A stretch of DNA of 57,698 nt. It comes from Bacteroidota bacterium. Its GTDB lineage: Bacteria; Bacteroidota; Bacteroidia; Chitinophagales; Chitinophagaceae. Under the pieces are notes generated by a model, which saw only the letters and a list, made by a program, of their open reading frames with translations, did no database searches and was not told the origin of the DNA. Shown piece by piece: positions 1 to 9,600 of the stretch. The stretch spans positions 1 through 57,698 of the forward strand of contig JAFDYE010000808.1 of NCBI GenBank assembly GCA_018267585.1, read 5' to 3'. Position 1 is the first letter of the stretch. Each line of letters starts with the position of its first letter. A program made the translations under genes and the position numbers.

Positions 1-2260
1 TCCCTACCGACCAAAGCGGCACACCCCGCTGATTCGTCTTTACACCAAAAAGGTTCGATTCGTCCCACCTGGCACTCGCCGACACCGTGTACCGGCCGAG
101 ATAAGTATAGTCGCCATTGATATAATAAGAAATATAACGTTCGGCCGTACTCCCATTCACATTATAATACGGGATCTTCGCCGTCCCAAAACTGGGGTAT
201 TGCGGCCACAAGGTATCATAATTTACCGGAGCGCTGATCCCTACCCCTTTCTCGTACCCATACAATCTCGTCCGGCGTGATTCACCCTCTATATCCCGTA
301 GTTCAGCGCCGCCGGCTGCATTCAACAATCCGTGACGAAATAACGAATCCTGGTAGTTAACCTGCAGCCTGGCACTGTTTGCCGTATAGGTATTCCGAAC
401 CTCATCCAGAATCCCCCCCTGAGGTACAGGGTAGAAGAACAATCCATTGTTGAACTGCGCATAACTATTGATCAGGTTCCGAGTATAAAAGGTCTGTATA
501 TTTTGATAATTGCTGCTTATCGAATCCCCCCAACCATATTGATAATAGACACGTAGATCCAACCCCTTACGCACCATATATTTTAGTCCGACATTGATCC
601 GATAGTCCGCCAGATTGGCGATATTATCCGAATTCTTCAGCTCATTCAAGGGAACGTAATGCCAGTCCAGCAATTGCCCACCTCCCGCGGTGTCAATATA
701 GGAATTCTTAAATCCCACATTTATAGGCAATGGGTTGCCGTTCGCATCGGCAAATGACGCATACGGATAAAAAAGATTGCTCGACGTAGTATTGTTATTA
801 TAGAACTTGCTATTTGCAAAGCTCACCCCCGTAGTCACTTCCATCTTATCCTGCAACACCAGGTATGTATTGCTTCCATTCAACGTCACCCTCTTATACA
901 GATTCCTTACAAGATCACTTCTGTTCTCATCAAATCCTCCCGATAAATAAAAAGTATTCTTAGGCCCACCACCACTCACATTCAACACATATTGACTATT
1001 CAGACTGCGCTGATAAAAATACTTGTTCAAATCCCTCCTTACATCCTGCCCCTTCAACGCATTGATCTGCGCTGCAGAATCACCGGAAGAAAGAACCCCC
1101 TTACTCGTCGCATCAAATATCTCGACCGCGGGGGTCACTGCCCCGTGCTGAAAGGGACTCAACACCCCAGCATAAAATTTATTCCTGTACAAGAACTGCT
1201 GGATATCTATATAATCACTTGAACTCAGCGCCGGCTGATAATAAAGATCCGGCTTCTCCCCAATCGTCTGACTCGTCGTAAAACTCCACTTCGGAGACTG
1301 ATTGATCCTCCCCTTCTTCGTCGTGATCACGATCACCCCATTCCCCGAAAAAGCGCCCCAGATCGCCGCAGACGCAGCATCCTTCAGGATAGTGACACTC
1401 TCCACGTCCTCCGGATTGATATTCCCGATATCCCCGTAATACGGAAAATTGTCGATAACGATCAGTGGATTGGGATTGGCGAAAATGGTGCTACGGCCCC
1501 GTATCGTGATCGACGACTGATTCGTATTCGCCTGTATATTCTTGTTGAAAAGAACACTGCTCGTCACCCCGTCGATACGATCCAGCAGGCTCGTCGATAC
1601 CCGCCGGCTGATCAACGTCGTTCCCACCACATCCGACGAACCCGTACTCGCCTTCAGCGTCTTCTCGGTGTATCCGTTATGCACCACCACGACATCACTC
1701 AGCTCGCCGATCCTCTCCTTGAGATAAACCACCGCATCCTCTCCCTCCCTGGGCTCCACCTCCTGCATCTCATAACCCACGCTGCTGATCACCAGCCGGT
1801 CATCCGCAAAATGCATATGTATGCTGAACTCCCCGGTCACCCTGCTGACCGCAGCCGTCATCGGCTCGCCCCTGACCAGTATCGTTACACCCTCCAGCGG
1901 CTCCCGCTTGTCATTAAAAACCCATCCATGCACATTCTGATCCCTGACCGGCCGCCGATTGATTATGATCCCCATCCCTACGATCTCAAAGGTGACCGGC
2001 TGATCCCTGAAAATACTATCCAGCACCACGATCAGCGGCGCCTTGTGCGCAGAAATGCTTACCCGATGGCTGTATTGCGTAAAATTGGACTCGCCGGCAT
2101 AGGTATAACCGGTTTGCTTATGAATTTCGTCCAATGCTTCCTGTAAGGTGAGATTCTTTTTATTGAGGGTAATGAGAGGACTAGGCTGACTATACGCCGG
2201 CAGGCTCTTAAATAGGCAAGCTATTAATATGGTTGAGACAGCTAGTCTTAGTATCCCCAT
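1..2260 (-). CDS. STN-domain SusC/RagA-like TonB-dependent receptor (3' part outside window)
   Basis: Outer-membrane TonB-dependent receptor; about 753 codons are present and the frame is still open at the left edge, so most of the barrel is missing. I read this frame directly: a signal peptide ending near PAYSQ, an STN domain (about residues 29-80, with the pattern LTLQEALDEIHKQTGYTY), a carboxypeptidase-regulatory-like beta domain (about 95-170) and a TonB plug containing ITIRGRST and LIVIDNFPYYGD. An in-frame TAA lies just upstream of the ATG at 2260, which fixes the start. STN domains let such receptors signal to a FecR anti-sigma factor, and a FecR and an ECF sigma gene lie immediately upstream in the same orientation. 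The substrate cannot be told from the sequence. Confidence 0.9.
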   Translation of the reverse strand, partial: MGILRLAVSTILIACLFKSLPAYSQPSPLITLNKKNLTLQEALDEIHKQTGYTYAGESNFTQYSHRVSISAHKAPLIVVLDSIFRDQPVTFEIVGMGIIINRRPVRDQNVHGWVFNDKREPLEGVTILVRGEPMTAAVSRVTGEFSIHMHFADDRLVISSVGYEMQEVEPREGEDAVVYLKERIGELSDVVVVHNGYTEKTLKASTGSSDVVGTTLISRRVSTSLLDRIDGVTSSVLFNKNIQANTNQSSITIRGRSTIFANPNPLIVIDNFPYYGDIGNINPEDVESVTILKDAASAAIWGAFSGNGVIVITTKKGRINQSPKWSFTTSQTIGEKPDLYYQPALSSSDYIDIQQFLYRNKFYAGVLSPFQHGAVTPAVEIFDATSKGVLSSGDSAAQINALKGQDVRRDLNKYFYQRSLNSQYVLNVSGGGPKNTFYLSGGFDENRSDLVRNLYKRVTLNGSNTYLVLQDKMEVTTGVSFANSKFYNNNTTSSNLFYPYASFADANGNPLPINVGFKNSYIDTAGGGQLLDWHYVPLNELKNSDNIANLADYRINVGLKYMVRKGLDLRVYYQYGWGDSISSNYQNIQTFYTRNLINSYAQFNNGLFFYPVPQGGILDEVRNTYTANSARLQVNYQDSLFRHGLLNAAGGAELRDIEGESRRTRLYGYEKGVGISAPVNYDTLWPQYPSFGTAKIPYYNVNGSTAERYISYYINGDYTYLGRYTVSASARWDESNLFGVKTNQRGVPLWSVG

Positions 2261-2396
2261 TAAACCTGGGTTTTAAGAAATAAAGTTACAGCCTACAAAC
2301 CATGAATAAACATAAAATAAATACTTATTTTATTGTCTACCCATGACCGCGGCTGTAACTGTCGGACTCGGTTCAATGGTTATGGAAAATATTATC

Positions 2397-3449
2397 TCAA
2401 AGTGTGACTCTAATCATTTTTCCATTATTATGAAAATGTATACCCAGGCTCTTGATGTGCTCCAATAATTTCAAATTGTTGTCCAGACTCTCTTCCCTTT
2501 TGAAGATCCCCGTTATGCGCTTGTCCTGCGGAACATCCCCGTCAACCACTATCTCAATATCATAGGACCGGGACAACTCTCTCATGACCGTCCTCACGTC
2601 GTCATTCTCAAACTGAAAATACCCATTCTTCCACGCCAGAACTGCGTCTTTATTACTGATCGTAACTACCTTGATATTACCGGTAACTCCCGGCGAAGGA
2701 TAAGGTATCTCCGCCTGCTCCCCCGGTTTCAGGACAACGCGCTGCGACCCGCTCTCCATCCGTACCGAACCATCTATCAGCGTAGTCCTGCTGATCTTTT
2801 CATCTTCATACGCCATGATGTTGAAATGCGTACCAAGCACCTCCACAGCTGCGTCTTTTATCTTTACCCGGAAAGGCTTTTCGATATCAGTGGTCACCTC
2901 GAAAAAACCTTCCCCGGACAACTCTACCACCCGCTCAGCCCCCTTGAAATCACTCGGGAACTTCAACGTGGACGCAGCATTCAACCATACCTTGCTGCCA
3001 TCCGCAAGTATCAACTCCTTCTGATCCCCACCCTTCGGGTTGGTATACGTGCTCATCGCCACGTCCACCATCGCCGGAACATCCGGCTCTTGCGACTTTT
3101 TGTGTTCTTCCTTTACAAAGAGATATACACCGGCCGACAAAATGACGATCACAGAAGCAGCAGCCACCCAGGTCTTCCGGCGAATGAACCGATCCGGATT
3201 GAGCCTGCGTATCAAACCCCCGTCCTCGAGAGCGTCTATTTTTTGCTCTAATTTACTAGCCCAGTCAGCGGACGGTTCCATAGCAAGAGCAGCCCACTGA
3301 TCATCCATCGACTCATGCTCATCCGCTATCGCATTCAACTCGTCCATCGTCGCACCCTTCAGCCACCGCAAGAACGCCTCGTATTCCGCCGGAGTGTAGT
3401 CTCCTTTGATGAACCTGGCGACAAATTGCTTGGCTTCCGTTAAATTCAT
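2397..3449 (-). CDS. FecR-family anti-sigma factor (DUF4974)
   Basis: Inner-membrane anti-sigma factor expected to relay receptor state to the adjacent ECF sigma factor. From the ATG at 3449 it has 350 residues: a cytoplasmic N-terminal region (1-90), one membrane span (about 94-112, WVAAASVIVILSAGVYLFV), a periplasmic FecR domain (about 139-233, containing ELILADGSKVWLNAAS) and a C-terminal DUF4974 domain (about 277-350). The open frame extends upstream to 3542, but that extension overlaps the sigma gene and has no domain character, so I place the start at MNLTEAKQF. It lies between the sigma gene and the STN receptor, the usual order for these trios in Bacteroidota. Confidence 0.92.
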   Translation of the reverse strand: MNLTEAKQFVARFIKGDYTPAEYEAFLRWLKGATMDELNAIADEHESMDDQWAALAMEPSADWASKLEQKIDALEDGGLIRRLNPDRFIRRKTWVAAASVIVILSAGVYLFVKEEHKKSQEPDVPAMVDVAMSTYTNPKGGDQKELILADGSKVWLNAASTLKFPSDFKGAERVVELSGEGFFEVTTDIEKPFRVKIKDAAVEVLGTHFNIMAYEDEKISRTTLIDGSVRMESGSQRVVLKPGEQAEIPYPSPGVTGNIKVVTISNKDAVLAWKNGYFQFENDDVRTVMRELSRSYDIEIVVDGDVPQDKRITGIFKREESLDNNLKLLEHIKSLGIHFHNNGKMIRVTL

Positions 3450-3513
3450 AAATAAGGTGTTATTATAAAGACACCCGCCATTAAGAGAAGGATACCTCGC
3501 CCGAAAAAAAAAT

Positions 3514-4110
3514 TTACAATTCAAAAAGGGAAAGAAAAACAAATAATAGCAGGGTTATCTCCCCGTGATCCTTCAAATACTGCCGTACAAACGCAGTCGC
3601 AGCATACAGCTGCTTCTTGACCCCGGCCCGGGTTATATTGAGCTCGCCCGCGATCTCGTCCAGACTAAACCCATCATCAATGCTCATTTTCAATATCTTG
3701 CGGCGACCAGGCGGCAGCTTGTCCATCGCCTCGATGGCGATCCGGTAGTACTGTTTGAACAACAACTCATGCTCAAGCTCGTTTGACGCTACCTGGACAG
3801 AATCGTCCAATTGCTGCACCCGCTGCCTTACCTTCAACGCCCGGATAAAGTTGAACACCACATTCCTGGTTACAAGAAATAAATACCCTTTGAACGACTC
3901 CACCCCCGCCAACCTCGCCCTCTTCTCCCATACGCGCACAAAAACGTCCTGCGTCAGTTCGTCCTGGCTGATCCGCGACGGCTCAAACAACGCGACATAC
4001 TGCTGCACCTTGGAAAAATAGGCGCCATACAGGATCCTGAATGCGTCCCTATCTCCATGGGCTATCTGCAATAGCAGCTGTTTTTCGTTATGAATACCCT
4101 CAGAAGACAC
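3514..4110 (-). CDS. RNA polymerase ECF sigma-70 factor (FecI-like)
   Basis: Extracytoplasmic-function sigma factor of the Bacteroidota family that pairs with FecR. Region 2 covers the first half (HGDRDAFRILYGAYFSKVQQ, then DELTQDVFVRVWEKR) and region 4 ends with a helix-turn-helix (FSLDEIAGELNITRAGVKK). No ATG begins the domain. The GTG at 4110 (reading VSSEGIHNEKQ) gives a normal 198-residue protein. A TTG at 4179 would add 23 residues, among them a TATAATATTTT stretch that looks more like promoter DNA, so I prefer the GTG; the start remains uncertain. The C-terminus is unusually hydrophobic (ITLLLFVFLSLFEL). Confidence 0.88.
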   Translation of the reverse strand: MSSEGIHNEKQLLLQIAHGDRDAFRILYGAYFSKVQQYVALFEPSRISQDELTQDVFVRVWEKRARLAGVESFKGYLFLVTRNVVFNFIRALKVRQRVQQLDDSVQVASNELEHELLFKQYYRIAIEAMDKLPPGRRKILKMSIDDGFSLDEIAGELNITRAGVKKQLYAATAFVRQYLKDHGEITLLLFVFLSLFEL

Positions 4111-4457
4111 GCCGGAAATTGCTAGATTGGAAAATATTATACAGTGAGGGTGAAGGGCAACACGGAACCCGATATCCAATAACTTTCTGATTATCAGCGA
4201 TCAAGGAGATTCTAATGGGTAGCATGGTTACGATCAGGGTTCTTGTTCTTAAAAATAACAAGATATTCCCGTTTGGCCTTGATTTTCTGTCTTTTTCAAA
4301 GATTTATTTTCTCCTATACCACCCGCGGACCAGCTAAGCTTCACCGTAAGAAAGAAAAATGCCCCTCCGGGGTTAATCCGGAAAGGCATTCGCCAATTTC
4401 ATTATCTCTTCAGCAGCACAAAGTAGCCAGTATCCCGCCATTCGGGTCCAGCACTAC
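4111..4457. other. Intergenic stretch without a gene, holding one terminator
   Basis: These 347 bases separate the sigma factor gene from the next lipoprotein gene, both on the minus strand. The part nearest the sigma gene (about 4111-4250) should hold its promoter, but I see no good TAnnTTTG element. The only clear structure is the hairpin terminator at 4348-4390. Open frames here have no recognisable protein character. Confidence 0.6.
4348..4390 (-). terminator. Rho-independent terminator of the lipoprotein gene
   Basis: Read on the minus strand, AATGCC..TCCGG pairs with CCGGA..GGCATT (arms within 4358-4390), followed by the T-rich run TTTTTCTTTCTT. It lies about 70 bases past the stop of the lipoprotein gene. 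Confidence 0.8.
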
Positions 4458-4904
4458 CTAATCCAACGGCTGGGCATCCAGCAGAACGACCTTTGCAAGA
4501 ATATCGACCAGCTGGCCACTCTGGTTCATCGGGGGAGTAACAGTACCCGTATTATCTGCGGGAGAAATATCGATACCGACCGTATTTAAATAATGGTAAG
4601 ACCCATAGGCCACATTCTGAACGACCTCCGGCGTATTCTCCCAGGATTTACCGCCGTCAAACGAAAGATAGACTGTAACCCCGCCATGGTCCACGATCAC
4701 CTGATCAAGCTCCTTAACATTCAGCTCAACATTGATGTAAGTGGAAGCCGAATTAACCTGCCAATCTGTTCCCTTGATCGTATAGATCGCAGAAAAACCC
4801 TGGTTCACAACCTGAGTTACCTCTTTCTTACAGGAACCCATCCCCAATACCGAAATGCCTAAAAAAAGAAGAGCAATGTTTCTGACCAACACGTGTTTTC
4901 GCAT
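4458..4904 (-). CDS. Small secreted lipoprotein, function unknown
   Basis: A 148-residue protein with an N-terminal signal peptide and a lipobox ending LGMGSC (Cys about 25), so a predicted lipoprotein. The mature part is soluble and predicted mostly beta, with the phrase VTVYLSFDGGKSWENTP, which resembles repeats of other small Bacteroidota lipoproteins of unknown role. It has its own terminator (4348-4390) and about 130 bases of upstream non-coding DNA, so it is probably monocistronic. I cannot assign a function. Confidence 0.8.
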   Translation of the reverse strand: MRKHVLVRNIALLFLGISVLGMGSCKKEVTQVVNQGFSAIYTIKGTDWQVNSASTYINVELNVKELDQVIVDHGGVTVYLSFDGGKSWENTPEVVQNVAYGSYHYLNTVGIDISPADNTGTVTPPMNQSGQLVDILAKVVLLDAQPLD

Positions 4905-5037
4905 AGTACTTATGTTTTAAATAGGTAAAACCAACAAAACAATGATCTCCCGCAATAATTATGCTACTTCCACGCAAATACCGGCCCTCCCGCACAATCA
5001 TCAGCATCTGCAAAGTCCCTGCGATCCCCCACAATCA

Positions 5038-5469
5038 TCACTTCCACACAAGCACCAGCATCCCCCCAAAGATCATCGCCGCCGCAAGCAGCACCCTCGG
5101 GGTAACAGGCTCCCGAAGGAACACAAAAGACAACAGGATCGTAAACAATATGCTCCCCTTGTCGATCACGCTCACCTCCGATACCTTTCCCAGCTGCAAC
5201 GCCCGGTAATAAAAAAGCCAGGACAAACCCGTCGCCACCGCCGAAAGCACCAGGAATAGCCAGTTGCTCCTCGTCATATTCCTCCAACCCGCACCACTCC
5301 CCCTCCACAGCACGATCCCCCACGTGATCACTAAAATGACCACCGTTCGTATCGCCGTCGCCAGATCCGAATTCACATCCTTCAACCCCATCTTCGCAAA
5401 GATCGCCGTCAAAGCCGCAAAGATCGCCGACAACAAAGCATATACTAACCAATATGGAAGGCCCGCCAT
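5038..5469 (-). CDS. Short EamA-family (DMT) membrane transporter, single domain
   Basis: An integral membrane protein of 143 residues with about five hydrophobic helices, beginning MAGLPYWLVYALLSAIFAAL and ending LLAAAMIFGGMLVLVWK. The pattern ALQLGKVSEVSVIDKGS is typical of EamA domains. Most DMT exporters carry two such domains (about 300 residues); this is the half-size type that is thought to work as a dimer. The substrate is unknown. It lies 137 bases downstream of the S1/P1-like gene, probably with its own promoter. Confidence 0.82.
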   Translation of the reverse strand: MAGLPYWLVYALLSAIFAALTAIFAKMGLKDVNSDLATAIRTVVILVITWGIVLWRGSGAGWRNMTRSNWLFLVLSAVATGLSWLFYYRALQLGKVSEVSVIDKGSILFTILLSFVFLREPVTPRVLLAAAMIFGGMLVLVWK

Positions 5470-5524
5470 AAAAAAAGTTTAATCGTTAATCAAAATTTAA
5501 TCCCAAATCCCCATTTCTCCCCAG

Positions 5525-5580
5525 TCACCCCGACCACACCCGGTCCCCCAAAGCCTACCACTCACCTCGACCACATCCGG
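5525..5580. repeat. Two imperfect direct copies of a 19-bp unit
   Basis: TCACCCCGACCACACCCGG (5525-5543) recurs at 5562-5580 as TCACCTCGACCACATCCGG, with two C/T differences and a 37-base period. The copies fall between the S1/P1-like gene and the start of the EamA gene, where a promoter for the latter would be expected. No function can be read from them. Confidence 0.5.
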
Positions 5581-5606
5581 CTCAGGTCAACCGTTCGCCC
5601 GATCCC

Positions 5607-6647
5607 CTACTCCACCCACTTCTTCTCAAAATCACCCGTCGGCCTCACCATATCCAGCCTCCCCTTTTCGTACCGGCGGAGATCCTGCTCCAGATCCTTT
5701 TTGTTCCTCTCCGTCAGCTCCGCAGGATCCAGCCCCGAAAGATCAGGTTTCCCCGCATTCACCCACGCCGTATACCAAAACGCAGCAAGTTCGGCTATCG
5801 CACCCCGTAGCTGCCCCTCGACCATCCCCCCAAGCCGCCGGTGAAACTCCCTCGCATACTCCTTCGTATGCACGACATCCCCATACTGATTGTAGACAAC
5901 ACGCCCCGCAGAATCCATCACATAGACCTTCTCCCGTGACATCGCAGCAGACAGCTCCCTATCCACCGACAAAACCTTCTCCACCAGCCGGTGCGAACTA
6001 TCGATGATCGCCCAGGTCTCCTTGCTCAGATCGGCAATATATTTGGCCTCACCCGTGTAAAGATTATACCCCTCCCCGAAGGTCTCCGGCAGCTGCCCCT
6101 CCCACAAAGCATGTATCCCCTTCTGCCCCGTCAGCTGCCCGTCATGATTCAAAGCCGTATGCAACGGCATATGCGCATCTCCTATATAATGTCCCAGATC
6201 GCCCGCCAAAAAAAGTATCTCCGTCTTCTTCTTCGCCTTGAACGCCCTCGTCAGCTTTTCCTCCACATCCAGTATCGTCCATGGCAAAGTTCCCGCCTTC
6301 GAAAGCATGCTGTCCGGATAACGGGACCTCGCCTCCCTCATCGTCGCCGGAAGACCAGCCACATTCGACTCCGGACTGTAAAGCTCCAGATCGATATAGT
6401 GACGCGGAAACTCCGCACGGTCATTGATGGCGTACTTCCTAAGATCGGGAACCACCGCCTCCTCCGTAATAAAATCGATATGATTGTAGAAAAAAGGACG
6501 CATCTCCATCGGCAGGCCGAAGACGGCCGCCCGGTTGATATGCTGATGCCCCCACGGGCCCCAAGCAAAAGCCAGCGTAACGCAGCCGGCCGCAAAAAGG
6601 ATCGTCAGCCACAATGACTTTCCGAATGGATATTTTGAGGTCTTCAT
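5607..6647 (-). CDS. Secreted S1/P1 nuclease / zinc-dependent phospholipase C-like hydrolase
   Basis: Predicted exported metal-dependent phosphodiesterase of 346 residues. A signal peptide ends at AFA-28, so the mature protein would begin with Trp29 in WGPWGHQH; in S1/P1 nucleases and PLC-type enzymes an N-terminal Trp and nearby His ligate the zinc cluster. Further ligand-like residues are in the block AGDLGHYIGDAHMPLH (Asp150, His153, Asp157, His163) and in GIHALWE (about 178-184). Families PF02265 and PF00882 share this pattern, and sequence alone does not separate a nuclease from a phospholipase. Its start is 15 bases past the stop of the large FG-GAP gene, so it is probably the last gene of the SusCD operon. 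Confidence 0.85.
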   Translation of the reverse strand: MKTSKYPFGKSLWLTILFAAGCVTLAFAWGPWGHQHINRAAVFGLPMEMRPFFYNHIDFITEEAVVPDLRKYAINDRAEFPRHYIDLELYSPESNVAGLPATMREARSRYPDSMLSKAGTLPWTILDVEEKLTRAFKAKKKTEILFLAGDLGHYIGDAHMPLHTALNHDGQLTGQKGIHALWEGQLPETFGEGYNLYTGEAKYIADLSKETWAIIDSSHRLVEKVLSVDRELSAAMSREKVYVMDSAGRVVYNQYGDVVHTKEYAREFHRRLGGMVEGQLRGAIAELAAFWYTAWVNAGKPDLSGLDPAELTERNKKDLEQDLRRYEKGRLDMVRPTGDFEKKWVE

Positions 6648-6662
6648 CCATCGAAGATAGGG

Positions 6663-9600
6663 TTATTTGATAATCCTGACCCTGCCCGAGGCATCGCTGA
6701 CCTCCGCCGAGTCCACTTCCCCCCCCAGCGCAAGGTATCGACCCGACTGCGAAATGAACGACTCACCATAATAAAACTCGGCCCTCCTGCTTTTCCCCCC
6801 CTTCATCCTCAGGACCGCCGCAACATCACCCGGGCGAAGCCTGACGATCCTTTTCCTGCTTTTCAATCCGAATACCTTCATCGGACCCCTGTTCTGTCCC
6901 GCCGCCAGCAGAAGGCGGCCACCGGCACCCACCAGCCCGACCATCGCTTTCCCGTCCCCGGGAATAAAGATGCCGCTCTCCAAAATACTCGCCGCCGCAA
7001 AGGTTCCGTCCCCTTTCCCGCGCAAAAGTAGCCCGTTCAGCGCATCGTAGCGCCCCGTCGAGACGTCCGTGCCGTAGTCGTTGCCATTGATAACAACATC
7101 CAGATCGCCGTCCCCATCCACGTCCTCGACGACCATTCCATTCAGGGCCGAAAGCTGCGCCTCCACAGGCAATGGCACCAGCTCGAACTTCCCCTTCCCG
7201 TTATTCCGGATCAGACAGCTCCTGAACTCGTTGGCCTTCAGCACAACGGCACCTCTCCGCTGGCCGGTGTCGAGAACGCCCTCCATCGTCGCCACAGCAT
7301 AGTCTTTGTAATTGGGGAACTTCCTGCGCATCGAATTCATCTGTTTCAGCAGATCATCCCTCCCGGCCGCCGGAAACTCCCGCATGCTCCCCTTTTGGTC
7401 CGGCAGATACAGCGACAACATCATATCGTATACGCCATTGTTATCGAAATCCTTGCCATACACGGTTACAGGATAACGATCGCTCGCCTTGTAGTAACTA
7501 TTCAGACCCAGATTGCCGACCAGATAGTCAATATCGCCATCGTTATCGAAATCCCCGCACACGATGCTGTTCCACCAACCCTTGCTGTTCTCCAGCCCGG
7601 TAGCGGCCGTCACATCCTTAAATACCCCCCGCTCATTCCTTAGAAAGGTCGGCGCCATGAACTCCCCCGCCAGCACAAGATCGGGCCATCCATCGCCGTC
7701 GATATCGGTCCACACGCCATCGCAGACCATACCGATCCCGCTGAGAGCGGGAGCCACCCTGGCCGACACGTCAGCGAACCGGATATGGCCATCCTTTGAC
7801 TCGTTTCTATATATAAAGCTGGATACAGGCCTGGGATAATGCCACGGGTCAACCCGTCCGCTGACAAAAATATCCAGCTTCCCGTCATGATCGTAATCAG
7901 CTGCCCGTACACAGCATTTACTCGTATAATTGGACGGAAGCGCATCAGCCGCCAGCGTAAAATTCCCCTTCCCGTCGTTGCTGTACAACCTGTCCTGGTA
8001 TACCGCACTGTTAGACTCTCCCCTCGATCCCCCGGCCGCAATATAGAGATCGGCGTCCCCGTCACCGTCGGCATCGAAAAGCAATATCCCCAGATCATCT
8101 GCGACCTTGGCCGCTGCGACGCTATCCGGCAACAAAGCCCGCTGCACGAATCGACCTCCAGGCTGCTGCAAAAAAAGTTGCGCGCTCTGAAAAGCAGCCC
8201 CACCCACGACAATATCGTCCAGCCCATTGCCGTCGACATCCCCAACGGCCATGCCCGGCCCGTACTGGGACAGCTTATGCGGCAGCAGTTTTTGAATATT
8301 GAAATCGATAAAATCCCGCTGGCTATGCACATAGTGGATGCCCAGAGAATCCGTAATATCCGAGAATATCGCTCCCTCCGCGACCAATGGCTGGCGATCG
8401 GAATAACGCAGATCGGCCGCACGCACGTCCGCCTGCACCACCTGATCCGCCCTGACGTTCTTCATTAGCTGCATCCTGCCATTCGGCCATTTGATCAATA
8501 CCGTATCAACCATGGATACCGCTCCCAACCCAAAGTGTACGACCCCATCCACCGTCGACAAATAACCGCGATACGGCGAATGCTCGTTCACCTGCTCCTT
8601 GCCGTGATCGTAATGGAGCTCGATCCAGGCGCCCAGGCCATTCCTGTTCAGACTGTCACCGTTCAGCCTGACCTTCAGATAATGACTCCGCTCGCCGCTG
8701 CGCTCCCTCGACATATTCCTGAACACCATCGCTTCGTCATTGATGTTATTCATCACGAGGTCCAGGTCCCCGTCACCGTCCAGGTCTGCATATACGGCCC
8801 CGTTGGAGAACGCCTTCGTCATCAGTCCCCATTCCTCCGATACGTCGGCAAACCGGAGACCACCCTCATTGCGGAACGCATATTTATGCAGCTTCACTTC
8901 GGGTATCTGGGCAAGCATATCCTTCTTGGACACCAGATTGGTCGCCCTGTCCCTGAACGAAAGGAAATCGTGATCGGTGACATCCTTGGGAAAACCATTG
9001 GTAATGACGATATCCCTTAATCCGTCATTGTCAAAGTCGGCTACCACCGGAGTCCAGCTCCAGTCGGTCTCTGCAATACCTGCGAAATAACCGATCTCGC
9101 TGAAAATAGGCGGTCCCACGGAATCGTTCGCCCCCACCCGCGGACCCCGGTTCAGCTGCAGGGTATTTCGCACATACTGGTACTTGTAGCCGAACTGATC
9201 GTTGTTGATATAGTTCTGATAACTGCCCGGTCCCAGCATCATCTTCTTCCGGTAGTTATCCGCAGGATCCATATCCAGCGTAATGACGTCGGCCAGCCCG
9301 TCATTATTGATATCCTCGATATCATTGCCCATCGCATTGGCAGAACTGTGCTTGAAATAATTGCCCATCTGTTCTGAAAAGGTCCCGTCGTGGTTGTTGA
9401 TATACAGGAGATCGTTCGATAGATAGTCATTCGAAACATAAATATCCTTCCATCCGTCCCGGTTCACATCGGCGATCGTGACGGCATGCGCATATCCCTC
9501 CACCGTCACACCAGCGGCCGAGGTCACATTCGTAAAGAAAGGATGACCGAGCGAGTCACTGCCTTCATTCCTGTAAAGCCGCCCCGTGCTCGGATGCGAA

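Noticed and set aside
7839-8468. Plus-strand open frames opposite the large FG-GAP gene
   Set aside because: They mirror the GC-rich repeated Asp/Gly codons of the real gene and carry no recognisable domain.
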